Source of the DNA: Gammaproteobacteria bacterium (ex Lamellibrachia satsuma)
GTDB taxonomy: Bacteria; Pseudomonadota; Gammaproteobacteria; Chromatiales; Chromatiaceae
Reading direction: 5' to 3'
Assembly (NCBI GenBank): GCA_019623805.1
Contig: CP053680.1
Span: 372,001-436,000 of the forward strand
Length of the DNA stretch: 64,000 nt
Part shown: positions 53,763 through 63,351 of the stretch, piece after piece
How the letters are laid out: the number at the start of each line of letters is the position of its first letter
How positions within the stretch are numbered: the stretch's first letter is position 1
Notes under the pieces: generated by a model
What the model was told of the DNA's origin: nothing
The model's input: only the letters and a program-made list of their open reading frames with translations
The model's database searches: none
Position numbers and translations under genes: made by a program

Positions 53763-55088
53763 TCATAGTATCTGTTCCCACACCTTACTTACATTTGCAA
53801 CTTCGAGCTTTTCAGAGACACGTCTTGCAGATTCAGAAGCTTGTGCGTAATATGACTCATCACCCAACAAGTGCGATATTTTTTCAGCAAAAGCTTTTGC
53901 CGTGCGCTCTTGTACTAAAAAACCATTCTCGCCATCAACAACCATGTCTCCCAAATCCCCGACATCAGAAACAACCACAGGTAAACCGCACAACATTGCC
54001 TGAATCATAGCCTGAGAAAGCCCCTCTGAATCCGAAGTAAGAGTGAATACTTTAGATTTTTTTAGCCATTGATCGACGTGGCTCTGCCAACCTGCAAAAT
54101 GAACATTTTCTTTTACGCCCAACTCATCTGCCAATGTTTCAAGTGCACTTCTAATTGGCCCATCTCCCACTATGACAGCGGAAATATATGGATAGGTGGA
54201 TTTAAGTTCTTTTACAGCTTCCAGTAGTAAATCAACTCGTTTAACCTCAGAGAGTCGTCCTATAAGCACTAAATCATATTCAGGCACAGATGATGATGGA
54301 GCAAAAACAGCGCCGTCAAAGCCACCGGGGACTATTTCGAATCTAGTCTTGACACCATTTTCCTGGAAGTAATGAACAGCAGTTTTTCCCATAGTTATCA
54401 CAAGATAAAATTTATCCACAGCCTTCAACAAGTATCTCTCAATACGCTCATCAGGGTGGTGAATTCTGTTGAAAATCCTATTTTCGGTCTTATAGCCGCC
54501 ACCCAGCACTTCCCGAGGCCCACCGCCACAAATATATATTGACCTTGCACCGATTATCTTGCCTAGTAACGCCACAACCAATCCATTGATCAGGATATGA
54601 AATCCTGCCACAACCTCAGGTCGGGTTTTGATGGCCACCCAAGCAAACATCAACAAACGTGAAGGCACGGTTCCAATTGTTTTTTTCAGCAATGGGGGGG
54701 GGTAGATAGCCTCCACATTTTCCATTTGAGGAACTTCGGATGTGGCAACCATTATTACTTTTTGGCAGTTTTTTGCTAACGCCATTGGTACAAGATGCGT
54801 CGAAAGCCAGTGATCAGAATAAAATGTACCAGTAATGAGAATTACATTTTTCCCATTCAATGGATATCTCGTTTTTTTACCCAACTTTTCGGCGGCATAC
54901 ATCAACATCATATAAACCAACATAGTTAGTCTGAGAAAAAAACGATATACAGTCAATCCAAACGTTTTCATTATTCCTACTGGTATATTTATTGTGGTCA
55001 CAAAAAATAAAATCAAACAATCTCTGCAAGACGTAAAATTCCAGGTAAGCCTGTCAATCCAAGTATCCCAGTTCTCGGTTTTTTTCAC
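53763..55088 (-). CDS. Glycosyltransferase family 4
   Basis: 441 residues. A hydrophobic N-terminal part (about 25-60) may be a membrane association. The GT-B fold shows VLIGRLSEVKRVDLLLEA, then SEGLSQAMIQAMLCGLPVVVSDVGDL with the EX7E pair (the first position Glu in SEGLS). It transfers a sugar in polysaccharide synthesis. The start at 55088 overlaps the sulfotransferase gene by 35 bases; a later internal Met could also serve. Confidence 0.88.
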   Translation of the reverse strand: MKKTENWDTWIDRLTWNFTSCRDCLILFFVTTINIPVGIMKTFGLTVYRFFLRLTMLVYMMLMYAAEKLGKKTRYPLNGKNVILITGTFYSDHWLSTHLVPMALAKNCQKVIMVATSEVPQMENVEAIYPPPLLKKTIGTVPSRLLMFAWVAIKTRPEVVAGFHILINGLVVALLGKIIGARSIYICGGGPREVLGGGYKTENRIFNRIHHPDERIERYLLKAVDKFYLVITMGKTAVHYFQENGVKTRFEIVPGGFDGAVFAPSSSVPEYDLVLIGRLSEVKRVDLLLEAVKELKSTYPYISAVIVGDGPIRSALETLADELGVKENVHFAGWQSHVDQWLKKSKVFTLTSDSEGLSQAMIQAMLCGLPVVVSDVGDLGDMVVDGENGFLVQERTAKAFAEKISHLLGDESYYAQASESARRVSEKLEVANVSKVWEQIL

Positions 55089-56037
55089 CGGCTATTTCAG
55101 AAAATAATTTTAAATCCTTCTCGCTCAAGCTTGTTTTCCATCGTTCGTCCAAAACAACTTCATTCGTCTTATCCAGCCTCATCCCATTCCCAATCACATG
55201 GTGCTCAACATTGCGAAAATTCTCAATTCTTTTTGATGGATCCACTCCAATAAAACGAAAAATCTTATTCAAAATTTCATCTGGATTAGTGCACAAATCT
55301 TCATATCTTATCTGTATCCATTGATCATCGTTCAAAGTTCTAATGACTGCCTCAGCTTCCTCATTGCTTCTCAACCATTCCCTTGCTGCCTCATGCATCT
55401 GTTTCTTCTCATGATCTCTGTTTCCTCCCATGCCCCCACAACGCATTTCTGCATTTTCCGCATCAGCAAAATTTTCCGGGTCAATATACGTTAACGCCAC
55501 AGCTCTGCCATCTCGCACAATCCTGATAACCTTTATTTCAATTGATTTGATCCGCTTAATAAACTTGTACCTCAAACCAATCTTAGAGGAATCTACAATC
55601 TTGTCAGTTCCGGCGACTTCTGAAACTGAATGAATAAGATCTTCATTTATCTTTAATTTTTTTGGATACACTCGTCTCCAAGAGGGACTGAGCCATAAAG
55701 CAGCATCTCTCACCCATTCGAGCCATATCCCTCGATAGAGTGGCCCAAGTAATTTCCTGACAAAATATCCACCTATCTCCTTAAAGTCCGTACCCGCTTC
55801 AGCTATTTTGAAATCATAGCCCTTAGTCTTCATGCTGTGATTTACTTTTTCCCAAAAAACGCACTCTTTCAGTAAAGTCCGGCATGAGCATCGGTACTTA
55901 TCCACATTCCCCAATGAAGTAACTTTTAACTCACCAGCAGTATAGACATCGGAATGCGAGTTAAGCAGCATCGCTGTAAGCGTGGATCCCGAATGGCTGG
56001 CGGCCATTAGATATACAAGTGTTATTTTTCTGCTCAT
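55054..56037 (-). CDS. Sulfotransferase
   Basis: About 327 residues. The PAPS-binding elements are AASHSGSTLTAMLLNSH (5'-phosphosulfate loop) and VIRIVRDGRAVALTY (3'-phosphate site). It moves sulfate from PAPS to an acceptor, probably a sugar in this locus. The ATG at 56037 forms an ATGA overlap with the polymerase gene stop, so it is preferred to the ATG three codons upstream. It overlaps the next GT gene by 35 bases. Confidence 0.88.
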   Translation of the reverse strand: MSRKITLVYLMAASHSGSTLTAMLLNSHSDVYTAGELKVTSLGNVDKYRCSCRTLLKECVFWEKVNHSMKTKGYDFKIAEAGTDFKEIGGYFVRKLLGPLYRGIWLEWVRDAALWLSPSWRRVYPKKLKINEDLIHSVSEVAGTDKIVDSSKIGLRYKFIKRIKSIEIKVIRIVRDGRAVALTYIDPENFADAENAEMRCGGMGGNRDHEKKQMHEAAREWLRSNEEAEAVIRTLNDDQWIQIRYEDLCTNPDEILNKIFRFIGVDPSKRIENFRNVEHHVIGNGMRLDKTNEVVLDERWKTSLSEKDLKLFSEIAGEKNRELGYLD

Positions 56038-57491
56038 TTCAACCATAGCCTGCTATCAACTTCGCTCTCTAACTTTATATCGGGGTATTTTTTATCCATT
56101 TTCTTGCGCTGAACATATACTCTGAGCGCTAGAAAGATGGCGCACCACATCCCGACAGATCCTTCTCTTGGATAAAATGTTTGGCTTCCCAACGATGCTA
56201 TCAGTAGTGCAAGTAACAAGGAAAGCGAAACACCACCTACAGCTACAATAAAGTTACTTCTTGTTTCACGAAATAAACTTATCGAAATTTTCAAAATCGC
56301 CACAAAGAATGCCGCCATAACCAACAATGAAATAATACCGTTGTCCAAAGCCCATTGAAAGTATGCGTTATGCGGGTGGGGAAAACTTTCCTGGAAGTTA
56401 ACCATCAAGTGTTCGGAGATGCCGATATTTTGCATCGCTTCTCTCCCATAACCGATCCATGGCGCATTTATGATTTCATCGATAACAAAGGGCCAGGCAA
56501 CACTTCGCCCCGATGTAACCGTATACCAACTGATTCCACCAGACGCATCATATCCAGCCAACCCCTCCTCTTCCAAAATCACATTCGTATCATGAGTCTC
56601 GGCAGTAAATCCCTGCAACATTCTGTCTCTAGCCTGGGGTATAAGAGCAATGATCAGTACCAAGACAAGCGGACCAACCAATAAAAGTTTCCGCCATTTC
56701 AGGATACTAAGAATAAGTCCAATCAGACCCCAAGTCGCATATCCTGTTCTTCCACCCGTAAGTGCATCAGCAATGAATACGATAAGACTTAAACCCCAAA
56801 CCAATAGAGATCTTGACTTTGAAGCCATGACTATGCGCATGGAAAAAATCGCCCAGGATGCACCAGCAAGCATCATAGAAAGGTTAACCCGATGAAAACC
56901 TACATCTTTAGAAAGCACTTTCTGGCTTCGGTGCTCTAAGGCCTCGGCATCTGCGATTTGCGAGAGTGGCATATGCTGTATTACTTGCAAAGCCAACACA
57001 AAGTACACGAGCAGAATCGCGGTTAACGCCCAAAGGGCCCTGCTTTTACTATTACATCCGTCATAAAGTAAAATCGCCGGGACTAGCCATTTCAGTGTAT
57101 TTATCAGGTATTCAGAGATCAACTGCATCTCGGTAGGAATTTCTCCACCGATAGCAATGGCGTATTGCAGTATTCCTTCGCTATCAAAATAGAGTCGAAA
57201 AAAACCAATTAACATAACGGCTATATACAATACAAGGAAGGCAGTGATCTTGCCCGGCATATCCCACAATAAATTCTCGCGCCTGCGACTCGACACCCAA
57301 CCCAACAATACAAACAATACGGTTACATTCCAGACGTTAAGCCCCTGGATATCAAAAAGGCTTTTCGGCATATCGGGATGCTGCATAACAGCCATAAGCG
57401 CGATCAAGCCACATAACGACTTGTACCAATCTTTAAATGCATAGAGGCACAAGAATGTTATTAGCAGATAGAGTAAAGTTAATCTGATCAT
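56034..57491 (-). CDS. O-antigen ligase/polymerase-like membrane protein (Wzy/WaaL)
   Basis: 485 residues with about eleven membrane helices. The large periplasmic loop holds GYGREAMQNIG and FPHPHNAYFQWALDNGIISLL; the HPHNAY motif is a hallmark of the O-antigen ligase/polymerase superfamily. It joins lipid-linked sugar units in the periplasm. It is the first of three overlapping genes (then the sulfotransferase and GT4). An IS1595-type remnant lies between it and the WecB-like gene. Confidence 0.88.
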   Translation of the reverse strand: MIRLTLLYLLITFLCLYAFKDWYKSLCGLIALMAVMQHPDMPKSLFDIQGLNVWNVTVLFVLLGWVSSRRRENLLWDMPGKITAFLVLYIAVMLIGFFRLYFDSEGILQYAIAIGGEIPTEMQLISEYLINTLKWLVPAILLYDGCNSKSRALWALTAILLVYFVLALQVIQHMPLSQIADAEALEHRSQKVLSKDVGFHRVNLSMMLAGASWAIFSMRIVMASKSRSLLVWGLSLIVFIADALTGGRTGYATWGLIGLILSILKWRKLLLVGPLVLVLIIALIPQARDRMLQGFTAETHDTNVILEEEGLAGYDASGGISWYTVTSGRSVAWPFVIDEIINAPWIGYGREAMQNIGISEHLMVNFQESFPHPHNAYFQWALDNGIISLLVMAAFFVAILKISISLFRETRSNFIVAVGGVSLSLLLALLIASLGSQTFYPREGSVGMWCAIFLALRVYVQRKKMDKKYPDIKLESEVDSRLWLK

Positions 57492-57566
57492 ATATAATCT
57501 GGGCCAAGACTAATTAAGCATTAGTCAAATGGAGCTAACCAACCCTCGTAACGAGAAAAAACAGGC

Positions 57567-57845
57567 ATGCAATCCGCACATGAATCATGGGTATGTGTCA
57601 AAATTGATAGTGTCATCTATTCCAATGCCCGGCACGTCTACAATAGCTTGCTTTATACTGGCTCTGTCAATCATCTTCAGGTCAAGCACAGGCGAGAAGA
57701 CGATGCTCGCGGGAAAACTCATATCAACAGGATTAAAAGCTTTTGGAGTTTCGTCAAAGCCAAGCCCACTAATTTTCGTGGTATGAATAAGCATTTGTTC
57801 TATCTATACTCGATAGAGTATGAGTTTTGTTTGAATTTCAGATAG
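57567..57845 (+). pseudogene. IS1595-type transposase C-terminal remnant
   Basis: The frame reads VIYSNARHVYNSL, GKTHINRIKSFWSF, then HLFYLYSIEYEFCLNFR. This matches the C-terminal end of ISXO2/IS1595 DDE transposases (the usual form is THINGIESFW and HLKECEWRFN). The catalytic N-terminal half is absent. It sits on the strand opposite to the surrounding polysaccharide genes and fills most of the 450-base gap. Confidence 0.65.
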
Positions 57846-57938
57846 AAGAATCTCTATCCCATCATCCTAAAGTTTGTCAGAAATACTCTATAATCTAGAC
57901 TTTAAATATACTTTTTTATTCATACCAGACTTGCATCA

Positions 57939-58685
57939 TTAATCACGGCTAATTTTTTCTTTTATCAGCAAGCGAATGAAGGCAATGTTTGTAAATAAAT
58001 AACGCTTCCAAAGGCGCCTTGGCTCTTGCTTAACCCGATACAGCCACTCAAGACCCAGTTTCTGCCAACGTTCGGGGGCGCGCTCAACCTTACCCGAATA
58101 GACATCGAATGAACCACCGACTCCATGACAGACTGAGACACCCATGTAGTCCATCCACTTGGCTAAAAACTGCTCTTTCTTAGGTGAGGTCATCGCTACC
58201 AAAAGAATATCGGCCTTTGAATTCTTGATATCATCCGCAATTGTCTGCTGCTCCTCCTCTGAATAATAGCCGTGGTGTCTGCCGGCCAGTATCAAACCCG
58301 GATAGTCACGTGCGATATTTTCCTCGACCTTTTTGGAGACCTCTTCGGTAGCCCCGAGGCAGTAGACACGATAACCATGTGCCTTACCTCTTTCGAACAT
58401 GCCAAACATCAGATCAATCCCGGTGACACGCTCAGGTAGTGACTGACCCAACATTTTGCTTGCCAACACCACAGCTGCTCCGTCAGCAAAAATGATGTCG
58501 GATGAGAGCACATCTTCACGCAGCGCGGGGTCACGATGCATGTTTACGACCTTAGCAGCATTCACCACACCAATCTGCAATGGTTCATGTTGAATAATTG
58601 CATGGTGGACAGTATCGAGCGCCTCTTCCATGCCCATGGATTCTACAGGGATACCAAACAGGTTTATCTTTGCAAGTGAGGTCAT
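57939..58685 (-). CDS. WecB/TagA/CpsF-family glycosyltransferase
   Basis: 248 residues. The marks are GVVNAAKVVNMHRDPALRE, SDIIFADGAAVVLASK, and GVGGSFDVYSGKVERAPERWQKLGLEWLYRVKQEP. The family (GT26) adds N-acetylmannosamine-type sugars to lipid carriers. It follows the initiating sugar transferase by 106 bases, so it likely adds the second sugar of the repeat unit. Confidence 0.93.
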   Translation of the reverse strand: MTSLAKINLFGIPVESMGMEEALDTVHHAIIQHEPLQIGVVNAAKVVNMHRDPALREDVLSSDIIFADGAAVVLASKMLGQSLPERVTGIDLMFGMFERGKAHGYRVYCLGATEEVSKKVEENIARDYPGLILAGRHHGYYSEEEQQTIADDIKNSKADILLVAMTSPKKEQFLAKWMDYMGVSVCHGVGGSFDVYSGKVERAPERWQKLGLEWLYRVKQEPRRLWKRYLFTNIAFIRLLIKEKISRD

Positions 58686-58791
58686 CTTCAGGCCATTTCG
58701 TAATAATTAAACAATGAGGCGGATATTAAGCAGATACAACGTCAGGCCTGGTACAGGCAGCAACGCAGGAATTTTCTCAGCATTGACAGCC

Positions 58792-60207
58792 CTAGACAGC
58801 ACCACTTCCCTTGAGAACAATCGGTATGGTTAATAAGAGAATTTTCAGGTCAAGCCAGAGCGACCATCCATCGATATATTTCAGATCCAGTTCCAGCCAT
58901 TTTTCGAAAGGCAGGTTACTCCGACCTGAAATTTGCCAGATACAGGTCAATCCGGGTTTCACGCTGAACCGCTTGCGTTGGATACCTGTGTCGAATAATT
59001 CAACATCACGCTGCGACATTGGGCGGGGACCTACCAAGCTCATATGGCCGCGTATTACATTCAGCAATTGCGGGAATTCGTCAAGACTCGTCTTGCGGAT
59101 AAATTCACCCACACGAGTTACCCTAGGATCCCTTTCTATTTTAAAAATCGGTCCCTCCGCCTCGTTCAGATGTTCTATCTCTTTCATCTTGGCCTCAGCA
59201 TCCACTACCATCGAGCGGAATTTGAGCATGGGGAACAGGCGCTTACGCAAGCCCACCCGATGTTGGACGAAAAAAACCGGGCCACCATCATCTAGTTTGA
59301 TGGCAAGCGCAATTAATCCCATTACAGGCAGAATGACAGGCATGGCAGTCAGCACAATTATCAGATCCATCAGGCGTTTAGCGAGTAGCATGCCTTCATT
59401 CTGCGCGACAGGGTCAAATGTCAACAGCGGGATGCCATCGAGGTCCACCAGCTGCGTGCGGGCAACTTCCAGCTCAAAGACATCTGCCATAAATCGGAAA
59501 CGAACACCCTGCTCTTCGCAGGCACTGACAATCTCCTCCATGTGACTCAAGCGGCTGCGAGGCACTGCCAAAATCACCTCATCGATTACCTGGCTGGTCA
59601 GGATCTCCTGTATTTTATCTGCGGTGGCGAGCACTTTTGCACCCATCACTTCATCACCGACATGCTTTGGATCGGTATCGAGGTAACCCACAATATCAAT
59701 GCCCCACTCGCTATGGCGATTCAACATTTCCGTCAGACGCTGGGCCCTCTCACCCACACCGATAATCAGTACCTTCAGAAAATTTTCGCCCTTTTGAATC
59801 GAGCGTCTGAAATACCACCATTTGAGACCCGCACGAACGCCGACAAGAACAACAATATCGAACATGGCAAATATTGCCACCAGGGGACGGCTGACAAACT
59901 GCACCTTGAGCAAAAAAAGCAATCCGATAAGTATTGCAAGACTGATCCCCAAAGCCTTAACCACCATCCAGGCATAAGATGGAATGGAGACAATCCGTAG
60001 TCCCCTGTAGGCGCCAAAACGAGAGAGGAAATACCCCAAGGGCACCCAAACGAGTGGCACCAAGGCAAAATGGGATATCAGATCGGCACTGGCGCCAGGA
60101 ATGAATATCTGACGCAGACGATATGCCAGCAGAAACACCAATAGCGTTAGCAGAATATCAAGAAGGTACAATAACCTACTTATTTCCCTTGATTTTTCGT
60201 CAAACAT
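58792..60207 (-). CDS. Polyprenyl glycosylphosphotransferase (initiating sugar transferase)
   Basis: 471 residues. Four to five N-terminal membrane helices are followed by a CoA-binding-like domain (VLIIGVGERAQRL) and the bacterial sugar transferase domain: FVQHRVGLRKRLFPMLKFRSMV, then KTSLDEFPQLLNVIRGHMSLVGPRP. It loads the first sugar phosphate on undecaprenyl phosphate. It is the first gene of the minus-strand exopolysaccharide run. Confidence 0.93.
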   Translation of the reverse strand: MFDEKSREISRLLYLLDILLTLLVFLLAYRLRQIFIPGASADLISHFALVPLVWVPLGYFLSRFGAYRGLRIVSIPSYAWMVVKALGISLAILIGLLFLLKVQFVSRPLVAIFAMFDIVVLVGVRAGLKWWYFRRSIQKGENFLKVLIIGVGERAQRLTEMLNRHSEWGIDIVGYLDTDPKHVGDEVMGAKVLATADKIQEILTSQVIDEVILAVPRSRLSHMEEIVSACEEQGVRFRFMADVFELEVARTQLVDLDGIPLLTFDPVAQNEGMLLAKRLMDLIIVLTAMPVILPVMGLIALAIKLDDGGPVFFVQHRVGLRKRLFPMLKFRSMVVDAEAKMKEIEHLNEAEGPIFKIERDPRVTRVGEFIRKTSLDEFPQLLNVIRGHMSLVGPRPMSQRDVELFDTGIQRKRFSVKPGLTCIWQISGRSNLPFEKWLELDLKYIDGWSLWLDLKILLLTIPIVLKGSGAV

Positions 60208-60496
60208 TTAAAGTCTCTTTTCAGCACCTTATTCCATGCCAGCCAATCAATTGATCGATATTGAATCGACAACCTCACCCTGCGCGCGCGGGCAATGATC
60301 AAGCTGTTAATAATCCCATGTACACCCGCAGAACATCAACTTCATCGGGGTAAGCAATAGTGGCGAATTGTATTCCTTAACCAGCGGCAATATTGAGAAG
60401 ACGATCTCCCATTCAGTCACTCGGAGTGACTATTGGTAAAATAGTGTTACAGAGCATCCCAACTTCAAAGACCCGCACTCCTTCAGCGACCTGAAA
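60208..60496. other. Gap between the exopolysaccharide operon and hemN
   Basis: About 290 bases. It should hold the promoter of the sugar transferase run, and the end of the hemN transcript. A CGCGCGCG run near 60280 is the only oddity. No firm promoter or terminator is seen. Confidence 0.4.
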
Positions 60497-61882
60497 TCAA
60501 ATTACTTTAGAAAAACTGCCTTTTGACTCCTTGGAATTCAGGTAGGCGTCAAACTGCATACAGATATTTCTTATCAAGAGTCTTCCTCTCGGCAGGACAT
60601 CGATGCCTCTCTCTGTGAGATCCACCAGCCCGTCTTCTGCCATCCCACTCAGGTTTTCGAGCTCTGTGGCAAAATAACTCTGGAAATCGATTTCCCATTG
60701 GGCGTTGACGGCAGCGAAATTGAGGGTGAAATGGCAGATCAGGCGAGTAATGACATCCCGGCGAATCTGATCGTCCCGATTCAGCTCCACCCCGCGAAAA
60801 ACCGCGAGTTTTCCCTGGTCGATGCGATCATAATATTCATCCAGTGTGCGTTTATTTTGTGCATAGGTCGGCCCGACCATGCCGATGGATGTTGCGCCTA
60901 ACGCCACCAGATCACAATCCGCATGGGTGGAGTAGCCCTGAAAGTTTCGATAGAGCGTACCGTTCCGTTGGGCAATGACCAACTCATCATCAGGCTTGGC
61001 GAAATGATCCATGCCGACATAGACATAACCTGCCCCAGTGAGCTTTTCGATGGTCATCTGGAGGATATCGAGCTTCTCCTGTGGGCTTGGAAGCTCAGCC
61101 TCATTGATGCGCCGCTGGGGCTTGAAGCGTTCCGGCAGGTGCGCATAGTTGAAAACGGAGAGCCGGTCAGGGTCGACTTCCAGAATCTGATCCAAAGTCC
61201 CTTCAAAACTGCCGAGGCTCTGAAACGGCAGGCCATAGATCAAATCAATGCTGATCGACCGAAAACCCTCATCCCTGGCCGACTGCAGGACACTCAGCGT
61301 ATCCTCTTTAGACTGGATACGGTTGACCGCCTTTTGCACACTCTCCTCGAAATCCTGCACTCCCAGGCTCATACGGTTAAAACCCAGCTCACGCAACACC
61401 TTGATGGTATCGCCCAAGGCCTCCCGGGGATCTATTTCTATGGAGTACTCACCACTGTCATCATCGAGCAGCGTAAAGTGTTTGCGCGTCTGCCGTACCA
61501 GCTCACGCATCTCATCATGACTGATAAAGGTGGGGGTTCCGCCACCCCAATGCAGCTGCTCAACCTTGCGGGAGCGGTCAAAAAGTGCCCCCTGCATCTC
61601 CATTTCTTTGTAAACCCGCTGCAGGTACTTGTCTGCAAGGCTTCGATCCTTAGTCGCCACCTTGTTGCAGGCGCAATAGAAACATACCGTGTCGCAAAAC
61701 GGAATGTGGAAATAGAGCGATAGCGGATCACCGGAAGCATTGCTCTCCTGGGCAACCCGCCGGTAGTCGGCTTCTCCAAAACCCTCGTGAAACTGTACGG
61801 CTGTAGGATAGGAGGTGTAACGCGGCCCGCTCTGATCATATTTTGCGATCAGGTCAAGATCGAAGACAATTGATTGATCCAT
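60497..61882 (-). CDS. hemN: Oxygen-independent coproporphyrinogen III oxidase
   Basis: 461 residues. The cluster Cys are in HIPFCDTVCFYCACNKV, and the GGGTPTF motif binds SAM. The substrate-side marks fit HemN (RYTSYPTA, the FNYAHLPERFK loop). It decarboxylates coproporphyrinogen III to protoporphyrinogen IX without oxygen. Third in a minus-strand run with prmB and a small gene. Confidence 0.95.
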   Translation of the reverse strand: MDQSIVFDLDLIAKYDQSGPRYTSYPTAVQFHEGFGEADYRRVAQESNASGDPLSLYFHIPFCDTVCFYCACNKVATKDRSLADKYLQRVYKEMEMQGALFDRSRKVEQLHWGGGTPTFISHDEMRELVRQTRKHFTLLDDDSGEYSIEIDPREALGDTIKVLRELGFNRMSLGVQDFEESVQKAVNRIQSKEDTLSVLQSARDEGFRSISIDLIYGLPFQSLGSFEGTLDQILEVDPDRLSVFNYAHLPERFKPQRRINEAELPSPQEKLDILQMTIEKLTGAGYVYVGMDHFAKPDDELVIAQRNGTLYRNFQGYSTHADCDLVALGATSIGMVGPTYAQNKRTLDEYYDRIDQGKLAVFRGVELNRDDQIRRDVITRLICHFTLNFAAVNAQWEIDFQSYFATELENLSGMAEDGLVDLTERGIDVLPRGRLLIRNICMQFDAYLNSKESKGSFSKVI

Positions 61883-61912
61883 AGTTGTTTCTCGTTTTCA
61901 GCCTGAGGCTTT

Positions 61913-62236
61913 TCAGTCGTTGGATGCATTCACATCGATCCCCTTGCGATGCGTTTCATTTATCTGCCGCAACAGCACGGCGAAGGGAATGTCGTCAGCG
62001 TGCCGGTTTACCATATCCATGAAAGGCAGATCTTCCCGTCCAAAATGGTATTCGCCATCGACCATGCTCTGCTGGATCGTCGTGATCCCCTCCTCCAAGT
62101 GAGCCAGAAAGGCGGGGAAGCGTTCCATCTCCTCCAGCTCGTACTCCATACAGCTGCGAAGATCCTGCACCTCAAACACGGCTTGCCTGATCCACTCCAC
62201 ATACTCTTCAGCACTTCGGGCGCGCTGCAAACTCAT
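61913..62236 (-). CDS. Small acidic helical protein of unknown function
   Basis: 107 residues, helical, rich in Glu, Met and Arg. The N-terminus MSLQRARSAEEYVEWIRQAV and the block GREDLPFMDMVNRHADDIPF look conserved in style, but I do not recognise the family. No signal peptide or membrane span. It lies 23 bases after prmB and 30 before hemN, so it is likely co-transcribed with both. Confidence 0.65.
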   Translation of the reverse strand: MSLQRARSAEEYVEWIRQAVFEVQDLRSCMEYELEEMERFPAFLAHLEEGITTIQQSMVDGEYHFGREDLPFMDMVNRHADDIPFAVLLRQINETHRKGIDVNASND

Positions 62237-62259
62237 CGATTATACTCCCTCGCAAGCCG

Positions 62260-63153
62260 TCAAAACGTCTCGCGATATCTGACCAATTCTTCGGCTGTAA
62301 ACAGAAAAACACCGTCTCCACCACGCTCGAATTCGAGCCAGGTAAACGGAATCTCAGGATAGCGTGCCATCAGCGTCTCCGCGCTGCTTCCCACTTCAAT
62401 CACTATGATACCCCAGGACGTCAGATGACTGGAGGCCTCCCGCAGAATCCGGGCGACCAGCGCCAGCCCTTCCTCGTCAGCCGTCAATCCGAGTCGGGGT
62501 TCCCGGTGATACTCCTCCGGCAACTGATTCATCTCTGACTCACTCACATAAGGCGGATTGCATACGATCACGTCGTACTGACGGCCGTCCAGGGCGGAAA
62601 AAAGGTCAGACTGTACGACTTCGACCCGATCACCCAAGTCATGTTCCGCGACATTGTCCGCCACCACCTGTAGTGCCTGGTCGGAAATATCCGCCAGATC
62701 CACCATTGCATCCGGCAGATAGACCGCTGCAGCAATGCCGATACAGCCGCTACCACAGCAGAGATCGAGTACCCGGGAGATGCGACCCGCCTCGATCCAG
62801 GGTTCAAATTCATGCTCCACCAATTCAGCAACCGGAGAACGGGGCACCAGTACATGCTCGTTGACGATGAACCGCAGCCCGGCAAACCAGGCTTCACCGG
62901 TCAGATAGGCAGCTGGGAGACGCTCATCTATGCGACGCAGCAGCAGCAGGGTGACATCTGTCTGTTCCGCCTGGGTGAGGCGACTCTGAAACCAGCTGCC
63001 GGGAAAATCGGGAGGCAGATGAAGCGCATGCAACACAAGCACTGCAGCTTCATCAATCGCATTGTCCGTACCATGCCCGAAAAACAGATCCGCTTCATTG
63101 AAACGACTTGCGCCCCAACGGATGAAGTCGGCTATGGTCTGCAAAGATTGCAT
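62260..63153 (-). CDS. prmB: Ribosomal protein L3 glutamine methyltransferase PrmB
   Basis: 297 residues. The substrate Gln-binding motif NPPY is in VCNPPYVSE, and the SAM site in VLDLCCGSGCIGIA. The N-terminus (TIADFIRWGASRFNEADLFFGHG) fits PrmB rather than PrmC. It methylates Gln in L3 at N5. The ATG at 63153 is where family similarity starts; the longer frame to 63258 adds 35 unlike residues. Confidence 0.93.
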   Translation of the reverse strand: MQSLQTIADFIRWGASRFNEADLFFGHGTDNAIDEAAVLVLHALHLPPDFPGSWFQSRLTQAEQTDVTLLLLRRIDERLPAAYLTGEAWFAGLRFIVNEHVLVPRSPVAELVEHEFEPWIEAGRISRVLDLCCGSGCIGIAAAVYLPDAMVDLADISDQALQVVADNVAEHDLGDRVEVVQSDLFSALDGRQYDVIVCNPPYVSESEMNQLPEEYHREPRLGLTADEEGLALVARILREASSHLTSWGIIVIEVGSSAETLMARYPEIPFTWLEFERGGDGVFLFTAEELVRYRETF

Positions 63154-63259
63154 TCGAGTGGCAGTGCCTGGAAAAATGCGTGAATCATAGCCCATTAACC
63201 CGGATTTCTCACCAAGATTTAGATTTTTGGGCAATCTGAATTTTGAATTATTTTCCACA

Positions 63260-63300
63260 AACAGAAACGGGCTGCCGAAACCGGAGGTTTCAACAGCCCG
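63260..63300 (-). terminator. Rho-independent terminator of iscR
   Basis: On the minus strand CGGGCTG...CAGCCCG with an inner GAAAC/GTTTC pair forms a strong stem. It is followed by TTTCTGTTTG. It lies 52 bases after the iscR stop. Confidence 0.75.
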
Positions 63301-63310
63301 CTAGCCACTA

Positions 63311-63329
63311 TCCCTGACAATCTGTCAGG
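63311..63329. repeat. Short hairpin after iscR
   Basis: CCCTGACA / TGTCAGGG, an eight-pair stem with a three-base loop, in front of the iscR terminator. It may add to termination or RNA stability. Confidence 0.55.
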
Positions 63330-63351
63330 GCTATGAGTACTCAGGAATAGA

